From Planctomycetota bacterium (lineage in GTDB: Bacteria > Planctomycetota > Phycisphaerae > Phycisphaerales > UBA1924): a stretch of DNA of 42,774 nucleotides. The stretch spans positions 1-42,774 of the forward strand of contig JAFEBN010000007.1 in the NCBI GenBank assembly GCA_018242645.1, in the 5' to 3' direction. The notes under the pieces were generated by a model. That model did no database searches. It was not told the origin of the DNA and worked only from the letters and a program-made list of their open reading frames with translations. The position numbers and the translations under genes are program-made. Of the stretch, positions 30,755-38,795 are shown piece by piece. Numbering within the stretch: the first letter of the stretch is position 1; each line of letters opens with the position of its first letter.

Positions 30755-30912
30755 CTTGTCTCTCTCCTCCTATTGACTCGGCTGCGGGCGGAAACACGTA
30801 GCCGGGTTTACAGAGGGAACCGGGGAAACCCGGACAGCCCTCGAAAGTTCTTGTCTCTCTCCTCCTATGACTCACCCGCGGGCGGAATTCGCTGGTGAGT
30901 TTTTTTCTTTTT
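30755..30912 (+). ncRNA. Duplicated structured RNA motif with anti-Shine-Dalgarno box (candidate)
   Basis: A 19-base box, CTTGTCTCTCTCCTCCTAT, occurs at 30755-30773 and again at 30850-30868. Each box is followed by a hairpin opening with ACTC. Hairpin 1 pairs ACTCGGCT with AGCCGGGT (30776-30783/30800-30807). Hairpin 2 pairs ACTCACC with GGTGAGT (30870-30876/30894-30900). Both carry an inner GCG/CG(C/T) stem and a tip starting GGCGGAA. Stem sequence differs while pairing is kept, which suggests selected RNA structure. Between the copies, CCGGGTTT/AAACCCGG can form another hairpin. The CUCCUCC core matches anti-Shine-Dalgarno sequence, as in some tandem alphaproteobacterial sRNAs. It may be two trans-acting sRNAs or a cis leader of the symporter. 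Confidence 0.55.
30870..30912 (+). terminator. Strong terminator ending the RNA motif, just before the symporter gene
   Basis: The second motif hairpin (ACTCACC/GGTGAGT with inner GCG/CGC) runs directly into TTTTTTCTTTTTT. It ends 36 bases before the symporter ATG, so it either ends an independent sRNA or attenuates the operon. Confidence 0.8.
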
Positions 30913-30939
30913 TGCCCCCGCACGCGGCGGGGCGATAGT
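30912..30939 (+). promoter_or_regulatory. Possible promoter giving a leaderless symporter transcript
   Basis: TTGCCC (30912-30917), 16 bases, then GATAGT (30934-30939). Transcription would begin about at the ATG at 30949. This fits the absence of any ribosome binding site before that ATG. The assignment is weak. Confidence 0.3.
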
Positions 30940-30948
30940 TCCCGGCTC

Positions 30949-32517
30949 ATGCCGGAAGCCACGACATTCCTCAAACCGCTGGATTGGGCCGTCCTCGGCC
31001 TTTATCTGGTCATGCTGACCGTGGCGGGCTTCTGGTTTTCCAGGAAAGAACAGCGGGATACGGGTGACTATTTCCTTGGCGGGCGCCGCATGCCGGTGTG
31101 GGCGGTTGCTCTGTCGATCATCGCGAGTTCACTTTCGGTCGCGACGTTCATCGGCGTGCCGCAGATTGCGTACGAAGGCAACCTCACGTACCTGACCACC
31201 AACCTGGGCGGGCTGATCGCGATCGTGATCGTCGCGGTGTGGTTCATTCCCGCGTTCTACCGCGCAAACGTCACGAGCATCTACGAACTGCTCGGACAGC
31301 GGATGGGCGAAGGCGCCAAGAAAGCGGCGAGCGCTTCGTTCATGATCGGTCGCGTGTTCGCCAGTGGCGCACGCATCTACATCGCCGCGATTCCGCTCTC
31401 CATGCTTCTCTTCGGCGATGCGGGCATCCGACAGCCCGAATGGCAAATCATCGTTGCGTGCGCCGCACTCGTGTTCATCTCGGTCTCGTACACGCTCGCT
31501 GGAGGCATCTCCAGTGTGATCTGGACCGAGGTTGTGCAGACGATCGTCTTGCTCGTCGCAGTCGCCGGGGCGATCTGGCTCCTGCTCCACAAGATCCCGC
31601 TGAGCACCGGGGAAATCGTGGATGTACTGCGGACACCCTCGAGCGGCACGGGCAGCAAACTCACGCTGCTGGACACCCGCACCGATCCTTCGCTGTCGTT
31701 CACGCTGTGGGCTTCGCTGCTGGCGTTCCCGCTGATGGGGCTGGCGTCGTACGGGGCCGATCATGATCTGGCGCAGCGGATGCTGACCTGCCGCACCGCG
31801 ATCAAGGGTGGCCAATCGGCGGTGCTTGCGATCGCGCTGGGCATCCCCATCGTGGCACTCTTTCTCATCATCGGGCTGCTGCTGTACGTCTACTACGGTG
31901 AACCGGCGCGTCTAGGGGAGGCGGCGCCTTCGTACGTTCCGGCGGACTCACGGAAGGTGTTTCTGACCTTTATCCTGCGCGAGATGCCCGCGGGGATGTC
32001 GGGTCTGATGATGGCCGGGCTTCTTTCCGTCGGGATTTCGAGTCTGAACTCGGCGCTCAACGCGATGGCCGCGACCGCAATCAAAGACTTCTACATGCCG
32101 CTGCGTCCGGGGCGCTCACCCCACCACTACGTGAACGCCGGACGGCTCGGGGTTGTCGCGTGGGGCGTGGTGCTGGGAGCGTTCGCCGTCGTGTGTATCT
32201 ACTGGCAACGAGCCAACGCGCAGACGCTGATCGACCTTGCGCTGAGCGTCATGACGTTCGCTTACGCGGGGTTGCTCGCGGTCTTTCTGACGGCGCTGTT
32301 CACGCGGCGCGGGAACTCTGTTTCCGCGATTGCCGCGATACTGGCGGGCTTTTGTGTGCTTGTCGCGCTGCAGCCGGTGGTGTGGACCCGATACGCTTCG
32401 CTGCTCGGGCTTGAACAGGTCAAGCTTGCGTGGCCCTGGCACCTGGTGATCGGCACGGCCGTCGCCTTTGCCGTGTGTATCGCCGGGCGACGCCCCCCGG
32501 AGAAGACCGTTGACTGA
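30949..32517 (+). CDS. Sodium:solute symporter (SSS family), probable amino-sugar importer
   Basis: A 522-residue membrane protein with about 13 helices, the LeuT-like fold. SSS landmarks are TGDYFLGGRRMPVWAVALSIIASSLSVATFIG at the N-terminus, then ASGARIYIAAI, and the family motif region GLASYGADHDLAQRML. Na+-site residues in helix 8 fall in the MAGLLSVGISSLNSALNAMA stretch. The ATG at 30949 is chosen over an upstream Met at 30895 that lies in the terminator T-run. There is no Shine-Dalgarno. It overlaps the hexosaminidase start by eight bases. Downstream AnmK and MurQ suggest import of GlcNAc/anhydro-MurNAc sugars; substrate is inferred from context only. Confidence 0.88.
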   Translation: MPEATTFLKPLDWAVLGLYLVMLTVAGFWFSRKEQRDTGDYFLGGRRMPVWAVALSIIASSLSVATFIGVPQIAYEGNLTYLTTNLGGLIAIVIVAVWFIPAFYRANVTSIYELLGQRMGEGAKKAASASFMIGRVFASGARIYIAAIPLSMLLFGDAGIRQPEWQIIVACAALVFISVSYTLAGGISSVIWTEVVQTIVLLVAVAGAIWLLLHKIPLSTGEIVDVLRTPSSGTGSKLTLLDTRTDPSLSFTLWASLLAFPLMGLASYGADHDLAQRMLTCRTAIKGGQSAVLAIALGIPIVALFLIIGLLLYVYYGEPARLGEAAPSYVPADSRKVFLTFILREMPAGMSGLMMAGLLSVGISSLNSALNAMAATAIKDFYMPLRPGRSPHHYVNAGRLGVVAWGVVLGAFAVVCIYWQRANAQTLIDLALSVMTFAYAGLLAVFLTALFTRRGNSVSAIAAILAGFCVLVALQPVVWTRYASLLGLEQVKLAWPWHLVIGTAVAFAVCIAGRRPPEKTVD

Positions 32518-34384
32518 ACCGCAGCCAGCCAAACGCACCGAAACGGATCGGCCCCTGCTGTTCCCCAAGCCCAGGATGCTCGAACGCGTCGGCGGATTCG
32601 CCCGGCTGGCGGCGCCCCTGCGAATCAACGCGGGCCCGCTCCGCGTGGTGGTGGAGCCAACCCTGCGTGCCGCTGGATTCAGCAACATCGAGTTCGATGT
32701 GCCCGACGCGGACGTGCGTATCTCGCTCGATCGAACACGCGGGACGGACAAGCCCGCCCAGGGATATCGCATCGAAATCCGCCAGAATCAGAAACCCGCG
32801 GTCACACTGATCGCCGGTGCGCCCGAAGGCGTTCGGCACGCGGCCGCGACGCTGGCCCAGCTCCTTCGTCAGTACGGGCATTCACTGCCCGCGCTCGACA
32901 TCGCGGACGAGCCGGCTCTTCCGACGCGGGGCGTGATGCTCGATGTGTCCCGAGACCGCGTGCCCACGATGGAGCATCTGCGCGAGATCGTCGACACACT
33001 GGCGCTTCTCAAGTGCAATCACTTGCAGCTCTACACCGAACACACCTTCGCGTACAGCGGACATGAGGATGTCTGGAAGAACGCTTCACCGATGACCGGC
33101 GTTGAGTACGAGACGCTCGACGGCTGGTGCCGCGAACTGGGCATCACGCTGGCGGCGAACCAGAACTGTTTCGGGCATCTTGCCAAATGGCTCACGCTCC
33201 CCCGCTACCTGCCGCTCGCCGAAGTGGACAGTCTCGACAAGACCTGGAAGTTCATGGAGTGGGATCGGCCGGGGCCCTTCAGCCTGTGCCCGCTCGATTC
33301 CCGTTCGCACGAACTCGTGCGGGACCTGCTCGGTCAACTTCTGCCCCACTTTTCGAGCAAGCTTGTCAACATCAACTGCGACGAAACATTCGACGTCGGC
33401 CAGGGGCGCAGCGCAGCGGAAGTTGCCGAGCGTGGGCGGGCCACGGTCTACTACGACTTCGTGCACAAGATCGTCTCCGAGGTTCGCCGACACGGATTCC
33501 GGCCAATGTTCTGGGCGGATATCGCTCTTTCGCATCCAGAGAAGATCGGCATGATGCCCTCCGACCTGCTTGCGTTGGCGTGGGGTTACGAGCCCGACAG
33601 CGACTTCGACAATTGGGGACGCACGCTGCGGAACCACGGACGCGAGTTCTGGGTGTGCCCGGGAACGAGTGCCTGGCGAAGCATCGTCGGTCGCACCAAC
33701 GAGCGGCGAGGAAATGTCGATGCGTCGATCGCCGCCGCACGCAGGCACGGCGCCACCGGCCTTCTGATGACCGATTGGGGCGACCTCGGGCATCGGCAGC
33801 AGTGGCCGGTCTCGCTCCACGGCATCGCCGATGGCTTGAACGCCGCGTGGACGGGAGAGTCGGGGGGCGGTGATCCGCGTGCCGAATCGCTGCAGGTCTT
33901 CGGTGACCGCTCCTGCCAGGCGGCTTCCTGGCTGGAGGATGTCGGCGAGATCGACAAGATCCAGAAGCAGATCAGCGGCCGACCGAATGCGGAGGGCAAA
34001 CCCACGCACCTCCGAAATGCCTCCGCGCTTCTGCAGGATTCCACACTGGGCTGGAACGATGGATGGAAGCCGGGCAGCCCGGGTTTGTGGCAGGAAAGCG
34101 CGCAAGCGGCCGCGTGGCTGGGAGGCCGCGTTCCTTCCGACCTGCCCGGCAACGTCGGTGAAGAGCTTGGGTTCACGGCGCGCTGCGCCGAAGTGTTGTG
34201 CCTGCGCGCCAGCGCCCGGCGGAGTAGCGTCCAGCCCTCCAGCCTTTTCCAATCACTGTCCGAGGTCCGTGAAGAGCACAGACGACTGTGGAACCTGCGC
34301 TCGCGCCCCGGAGGGCTTGAAAGCAGCACGGCGCACTACGACCGGTTGCTCCAGGAAACCAATCCCGGAGCCGGCAATGGTTGA
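32510..34384 (+). CDS. GH20 beta-N-acetylhexosaminidase
   Basis: A 624-residue protein from TTG at 32510 with CGGAG at 32498-32502; an ATG at 32576 is a shorter alternative. Residues about 40-125 are the GH20b alpha/beta domain (VTLIAGAPEGVRHAAATLAQLL). From about 130 it is a TIM barrel (PTRGVMLDVSRDRVP, NHLQLYTEHTFAY). The catalytic Asp-Glu pair is D291-E292 in NINCDETFDVGQG, used for substrate-assisted hydrolysis of terminal GlcNAc/GalNAc. No signal peptide is visible, so it acts in the cytoplasm unless the start is wrong. It sits between a sugar importer and AnmK, so a role like NagZ, releasing GlcNAc from imported disaccharides, is likely. Confidence 0.88.
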   Translation: MTEPQPAKRTETDRPLLFPKPRMLERVGGFARLAAPLRINAGPLRVVVEPTLRAAGFSNIEFDVPDADVRISLDRTRGTDKPAQGYRIEIRQNQKPAVTLIAGAPEGVRHAAATLAQLLRQYGHSLPALDIADEPALPTRGVMLDVSRDRVPTMEHLREIVDTLALLKCNHLQLYTEHTFAYSGHEDVWKNASPMTGVEYETLDGWCRELGITLAANQNCFGHLAKWLTLPRYLPLAEVDSLDKTWKFMEWDRPGPFSLCPLDSRSHELVRDLLGQLLPHFSSKLVNINCDETFDVGQGRSAAEVAERGRATVYYDFVHKIVSEVRRHGFRPMFWADIALSHPEKIGMMPSDLLALAWGYEPDSDFDNWGRTLRNHGREFWVCPGTSAWRSIVGRTNERRGNVDASIAAARRHGATGLLMTDWGDLGHRQQWPVSLHGIADGLNAAWTGESGGGDPRAESLQVFGDRSCQAASWLEDVGEIDKIQKQISGRPNAEGKPTHLRNASALLQDSTLGWNDGWKPGSPGLWQESAQAAAWLGGRVPSDLPGNVGEELGFTARCAEVLCLRASARRSSVQPSSLFQSLSEVREEHRRLWNLRSRPGGLESSTAHYDRLLQETNPGAGNG

Positions 34385-35513
34385 TCGAGTTCGCTTCGTT
34401 GCGGGTTGCATGACCGGCACCAGCCTCGATGCACTTGACTGCGCGCTCGTACGTATTGAAGGAACTGGCCTGACTCTTCGAGCAAGTTTGGTCCGCACTG
34501 TTTCGCAGGATTTGGGAGCATTGCGCGGCCCCCTCCGTGCGCTCTGCGACCAGCATCCAATGCGTGCCGGTGAAGTCGCCAAGCTCGCTCGCGAATTAGC
34601 GATGCTTCACGCTCGCACGCTGAAAGACCTCGCGCGCACACAGCGCCTGGACCTCGTGTGCGTGCACGGACAGACTGTTTTTCACGCTCCGCCCCTTTCC
34701 TGGCAGTTGATGAACCCCTGGCCGATCGTGGAGGAATTGCGGACGCCCGTCGTGTTCGACCTGCGCGGGGCCGATCTTGCCGGGGGAGGCCAGGGAGCGC
34801 CGATCACGCCGCTCGCCGACGCGGTCCTGTTTGCCGGGCGCGAAGAACTTCGACCGGCGTTCGGCGTGATCAACCTGGGTGGATTTGCCAACGTCACAAG
34901 TGTCTCGGAAGAGCCTTTAGGAGACCCGCGAGCCCCGTCGATCACCGGCTTTGACATCTGTGTGTGCAACCAGTTGTTGAACGCCATTGCGCGGGCCGGG
35001 CTGGATGCCGACTACGACCGCGACGGACGAGCGGCGCAAGCCGGACACATCGACTTCGGCGCCGCTTCCGAACTCGCGCAGACGCTCGCCGGGGCTCGCA
35101 AACACCGAAAGAGCCTGGGCACCGGAGACGAGTCGTTCGCCTGGATCCGTGCTCATGCGGGCCGGCTGAGTGGTCCGGACCTGGCCGCAACCGCGTGCGA
35201 TGCGATCGGCCTCACGATTGCCGAGGCCTGCAGGGGTTTCGGGCACCTTATTCTCGCCGGGGGCGGCGTCCACAATCGAGCCCTATTCGCTTCGATCGAA
35301 CGCCACGCCAAATCGCGGGGCGCACCCAGCGTTCGTGTCTCGGACGACTTGGGGTTACCCGCGGCGTTTCGCGAGGCCGTGGAATTTGCGGTGCTCGGGG
35401 CGCTTTGTCAGGACCGCGTGCCCATCACGCTGCCATCTGTCACGAACGTGCGCACGCCGGCTCCGCTCTCGGGATGCTGGGCGTATCCACCCCCGTCGCC
35501 GCCAACGTCATAA
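34377..35513 (+). CDS. anmK: Anhydro-N-acetylmuramic acid kinase
   Basis: A 378-residue kinase that opens the 1,6-anhydro ring of anhMurNAc while phosphorylating it to MurNAc-6-phosphate. Signatures are GCMTGTSLDALDCALV (family SGTSxDGxD), VHGQTVFH, DLRGADLAGGGQGAPITPLAD, NLGGFANVTSV and the ATP-site LILAGGGVHN. A catalytic Asp is present in GFDICVCNQLL, where most family members read GFDTGPGN, so the loop is unusual. GGAG precedes the ATG at 34377, which overlaps the hexosaminidase stop. MurQ follows nine bases after the stop, so the two steps are in order. Confidence 0.93.
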   Translation: MVDRVRFVAGCMTGTSLDALDCALVRIEGTGLTLRASLVRTVSQDLGALRGPLRALCDQHPMRAGEVAKLARELAMLHARTLKDLARTQRLDLVCVHGQTVFHAPPLSWQLMNPWPIVEELRTPVVFDLRGADLAGGGQGAPITPLADAVLFAGREELRPAFGVINLGGFANVTSVSEEPLGDPRAPSITGFDICVCNQLLNAIARAGLDADYDRDGRAAQAGHIDFGAASELAQTLAGARKHRKSLGTGDESFAWIRAHAGRLSGPDLAATACDAIGLTIAEACRGFGHLILAGGGVHNRALFASIERHAKSRGAPSVRVSDDLGLPAAFREAVEFAVLGALCQDRVPITLPSVTNVRTPAPLSGCWAYPPPSPPTS

Positions 35514-35522
35514 CGTAGCGCC

Positions 35523-36437
35523 ATGAGTTTGCCGCCCGATCGCTCGCACGTGCTCACCGAGCAGCGCAATCCGCGCACGATGGATCTCCACGCGCTTTCC
35601 GTAGCGCAGTGCGTGCAACTCATCCAACAGGAGGACCGCGCCGTGCTCGCGGCGCTCGAACAAGCGGCGCCGGCCCTGGATGAGTTCATCAGCGCCGCGG
35701 AACGAGGCTTTGTCGCCGGCGGGCGACTGGTTTATCTGGGCGCCGGCACCTCCGGCCGCCTGGGCGTGCTTGACGCCTCAGAAGCGCCCCCCACCTTCCA
35801 GGTGGACCCGGGACGAATCGTCGGCATCATTGCGGGTGGAGACTCCGCATTGCGAAAGAGCAGCGAGGGAAAAGAAGACGACCCGCACGGCGCTCAGAGC
35901 GCGCTTACGGAACTGAACCTCACTTCGATCGACACTGTGATCGGCATCGCAGCGGGCGGCACGACCCCCTATGTGCTTGGGGCGCTCCGCTACGCCTCGT
36001 CGCTTTCGAGCAAGCCGCTGACCGCTCTGCTGACCTGCTCGCCCTGTCGCAAGCCCGACGGTGCGGACAAACTGATCGTGCTTGCTACGGGCCCGGAGGT
36101 GTTGACCGGATCGACCCGGATGAAGGCCGGCACCGCGACGAAGATGGCACTGAACACCATCTCGACCGTGCTGATGATCCGGTCAGGCCGCGTCTTTGAG
36201 AATCTGATGGTCGACCTGCGGGCCACCAACGACAAGCTCCGCGACCGCGCCGCCCGGATCATCTCCACGCTCACCGGGCTCCCCCGGACGGCGGCGCTTT
36301 CGCTGCTCGATCGTGCCGATCTCAACGTCAAGACCGCCGTCGTCATGCACCGCAAGAATCTAGAAAAACCCCACGCGGAGCGGCTTCTTCAATCCCACCA
36401 CGGAAGGCTTGACCGCGTCCTGGGCCATTCGGTCTGA
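35523..36437 (+). CDS. murQ: N-acetylmuramic acid 6-phosphate etherase
   Basis: A 304-residue SIS-domain lyase that cleaves the lactyl ether of MurNAc-6-P to GlcNAc-6-P and lactate. The family motifs are LTEQRNPRTMDLH, GAGTSGRLGVLDASEAPPTF with Glu87, SSEGKEDD with Glu118, and VLTGSTRMKAGTATKMALN. Glu87 and Glu118 correspond to the catalytic acids Glu83/Glu114 of the E. coli enzyme. The active-site loop reads GIAAGGTTPYV rather than the usual GIAASGRTPYV, losing Ser and Arg. It is 9 bases after anmK, without a strong ribosome binding site. Confidence 0.94.
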   Translation: MSLPPDRSHVLTEQRNPRTMDLHALSVAQCVQLIQQEDRAVLAALEQAAPALDEFISAAERGFVAGGRLVYLGAGTSGRLGVLDASEAPPTFQVDPGRIVGIIAGGDSALRKSSEGKEDDPHGAQSALTELNLTSIDTVIGIAAGGTTPYVLGALRYASSLSSKPLTALLTCSPCRKPDGADKLIVLATGPEVLTGSTRMKAGTATKMALNTISTVLMIRSGRVFENLMVDLRATNDKLRDRAARIISTLTGLPRTAALSLLDRADLNVKTAVVMHRKNLEKPHAERLLQSHHGRLDRVLGHSV

Positions 36438-36552
36438 CACGGCGTAACTTCGCCAGCACGGGGCCGTTTTCCCGGCGCCTACAACTTCGTGCCCGAGGCA
36501 CGCACCGGCCGATACAAACGCTGCTGAGCGTTCGGCGACTGGAGAAAAGACG

Positions 36553-37794
36553 TTGGCCCGCATCCCCGTTGAGAGTGCGTCTGCGACCGACATCGTGATC
36601 GGCGGCAAGCGATTGGTCGGCTTTGGGGGGTGCAATTACCTGGGGCTCGCCCACCATCCCGATGTGCTCGGCGCCGTGCGTCTGGGGCTCGAACGCTACG
36701 GGCTGAGCACCACCGCTTCACGCGAAACCACGGGCGACACGGTGGCCCACGAATCACTCGAGGCCGATCTCGCCGGCTTCCTTCAGACCCAGCAGGCGCT
36801 TGTCACCCCGGAGGGCTATTCCGCCAATCTTGCACTGGGCCAGGCCCTGGCGCGTGACTATCGGGTGGCGATTACGGACGAAAAGTGCCATCGCAGCGTG
36901 TCGCACGCGGTCGCCGCGGCGGGCATGCGGGTCATCGCCTACCCGCACCTCGACGTGCGTGCGGCGGGAGCCTTGGCCGGTGAGTACGCCCGGGAGGGTG
37001 TGGTGATCCTGACCGACGGGGTGTTCGCTGCGGACGGCTCGATCGCGCCCGCCCGCGCGTTGTTTGATGCGCTGCCCCCGGGCAGAGCGCTGCTGGTCAT
37101 CGATGACTGCCATGGCTTCTGTGTCCTGGGAAGGAGCGGGCGGGGTACGGCCGACCATCACGGCCTCACCGGCCCGGGCGTTCCGCTCGATTCGCGAGTC
37201 GTGATCACGACGAGCCTGGCAAAGGGCTTGGGGTGCTACGGCGGCGTTGTGGCTGGACCATCGAGTCTGATCCAGTTGGCCCAGGATATTGCGAGCGTGT
37301 ATCGTGGAACGACGCCCGCACCACCCGCGCTCATCGAAGGTGCCCGCAAGGCCCTGCAGGTCATCGATCGTGAGCCGGGGCTGTTCCAGAGGTTGCGGAC
37401 AAACACAGACCGACTCCGGCGCGGACTGCAAAGGCTCGGCGTTTCGCTGTACCCCACGCCGGCGCCGATCTTTACCTTCGTACTCGGCGACACGGCGACG
37501 ATGGATCGCATTCATCGTCGCGTCTGGGAGTCGGGCTTCCTCGCGCCCCTCATCGCCTATCCGGGTGGCCCCACCGATCGGTACTTCCGGGTCACCGTTA
37601 ACGCCGTGCATACGGCCGAGCAAATCGACGGCCTTCTCGAGGCCTTTGCCCGAGCGATGGATTCGGAACCTCAGTTGAAACCGCCGCCAGCGGCGGAAAC
37701 CAAAACGCTTCGGTTTCCCGATTCCAAGGGCGGCCGGGAGCTCATTGGCCCTTGGGATCTGGCGTTAACGAAACTTCCGGCCGTGCCCGGGTGA
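36553..37794 (+). CDS. PLP-dependent alpha-oxoamine synthase (BioF/KBL/SPT family)
   Basis: A 413-residue fold-type I PLP enzyme from TTG at 36553, with GGAG at 36541-36544. The family layout is clear: GGCNYLGLAHHPDV, TTASRETTGDTVAHESLEADLAGFL, the cofactor motif DDCHGFCVLGRSGRG (usually DDAHGFGxLG) and the lysine segment TTSLAKGLGCYGG. It joins an acyl-CoA with an amino acid: 7-keto-8-aminopelargonate, 2-amino-3-ketobutyrate or sphinganine precursors are all possible. A 35-residue C-terminal tail is extra. Two unusual Cys replace Ala and Gly in the cofactor motif. It follows murQ after 115 bases and its end overlaps the converging ROK-like gene by 53 bases. Confidence 0.8.
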   Translation: MARIPVESASATDIVIGGKRLVGFGGCNYLGLAHHPDVLGAVRLGLERYGLSTTASRETTGDTVAHESLEADLAGFLQTQQALVTPEGYSANLALGQALARDYRVAITDEKCHRSVSHAVAAAGMRVIAYPHLDVRAAGALAGEYAREGVVILTDGVFAADGSIAPARALFDALPPGRALLVIDDCHGFCVLGRSGRGTADHHGLTGPGVPLDSRVVITTSLAKGLGCYGGVVAGPSSLIQLAQDIASVYRGTTPAPPALIEGARKALQVIDREPGLFQRLRTNTDRLRRGLQRLGVSLYPTPAPIFTFVLGDTATMDRIHRRVWESGFLAPLIAYPGGPTDRYFRVTVNAVHTAEQIDGLLEAFARAMDSEPQLKPPPAAETKTLRFPDSKGGRELIGPWDLALTKLPAVPG

Positions 37795-38617
37795 GCGCGA
37801 GCTGTGCAACCCCGATTGCCGCGAGAAAGGTCGAGTCGCCGAAGACGAGCGACCAGTTGGGATTCGCCACTCGTGTCAGACCTTGGTTGACGCCTCGCTC
37901 GATGTGCGTTTTTACGCTGGCGAGTTTCATTCCAACATAGCCGAGCAACGCAATGGTGTCTGGCCGGTAGATTGCGTGGGCGATCCGAAGACCGCGAATC
38001 AGGCCGCGCAGCGGTGGTGTCTGCTCGCTCCAGGACGGCATGGACTCCAAGAACCGGGCGTCCCTCGCCCGCAACCCCTTTGCGCCGATCGTCTCCTCGA
38101 GCGTCACGGGCCTCCCGTTGTCCTCTCCCACCTCAATCTGTCCGAAATAGCCTGGGGTCTCTCCGGTGATCAGGACCGGCTTGCCGTCGTCGAGCACGCT
38201 TGCCCCGACGCCGGTGCCAATCGATATGGCCAGAAGTCGGCCTCCGGGGCGATGGAGGTTCCAATAGCCGAATGCCGCGGCAAAGGCATCGGACGCCAAG
38301 AAGAGAGCTGCTCCACTTTGCCGCTCGGAAGGAGCAAGGTCGGCCAAGTCGATCTGCTGGAGGCTCGGCAAGTTCACGGAGTACTCGACGCGGGTCCGGC
38401 CGGGATTCAACTTTCCCGGGACGCAAAGGCCGACGGCGCCCCACTCGGTGGCATTGGACTGTTTGCGGAGGTCCGCGGCGGCCTGTCGAACCAGCCGAAG
38501 CAGTTCCGCGGGCCCGGGATTGGCATATTCCGCGCTGCGGACGGTCAAGGTCCTATCACCTTGGATCGCTGCCAGCTTGGCCGAAGTCCCGCCGATATCG
38601 ATCCCGATCGCCCGCAT
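37742..38617 (-). CDS. ROK-family sugar kinase-like protein lacking the zinc motif
   Basis: A 291-residue protein; ATG at 38617 is chosen because the ATPase phosphate loop then begins at residue 4 (IGIDIGGTSAKLAAI). The catalytic Asp region is ASDAFAAAFGYW (family NDANAAALGE). The ROK zinc motif CxCGxxGCxE is absent, and the usual G-H in the Gly-His pair is FGQ (GYFGQIEVG). It may be a divergent glucokinase or N-acetylhexosamine kinase or a non-catalytic relative. Its neighbours handle GlcNAc/MurNAc sugars, so an amino-sugar kinase is plausible. Its 3' end overlaps the convergent synthase gene. Confidence 0.75.
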   Translation of the reverse strand: MRAIGIDIGGTSAKLAAIQGDRTLTVRSAEYANPGPAELLRLVRQAAADLRKQSNATEWGAVGLCVPGKLNPGRTRVEYSVNLPSLQQIDLADLAPSERQSGAALFLASDAFAAAFGYWNLHRPGGRLLAISIGTGVGASVLDDGKPVLITGETPGYFGQIEVGEDNGRPVTLEETIGAKGLRARDARFLESMPSWSEQTPPLRGLIRGLRIAHAIYRPDTIALLGYVGMKLASVKTHIERGVNQGLTRVANPNWSLVFGDSTFLAAIGVAQLALTRARPEVSLTPDPKGQ

Positions 38618-38661
38618 GAAGCCATCATTCGTCCGGACCCCCAACACCGCATGAAGGGAAG

Positions 38662-38689
38662 TTGAAGAGCGTGGGGTCCGGCGTACACT
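38662..38689 (+). promoter_or_regulatory. Putative promoter and short structured leader of the trigger factor gene
   Basis: TTGAAG (38662-38667), 16 bases, then TACACT (38684-38689). The leader of about 100 bases has two hairpins: GTCCT/AGGAC (38695-38707) and GCCGCC/GGCGGC (38717-38732, loop GAGT). It lies in the 178-base divergent gap with the ROK-like gene. Confidence 0.4.
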
Positions 38690-38795
38690 TGGCGTCCTTT
38701 CCAGGACACCCTGACGGCCGCCGAGTGGCGGCTGGCCACCGACGATCCGACCGCCGGCGCGATGAGCGTTGGGCCATGCAGACGGAGCAGATCCG

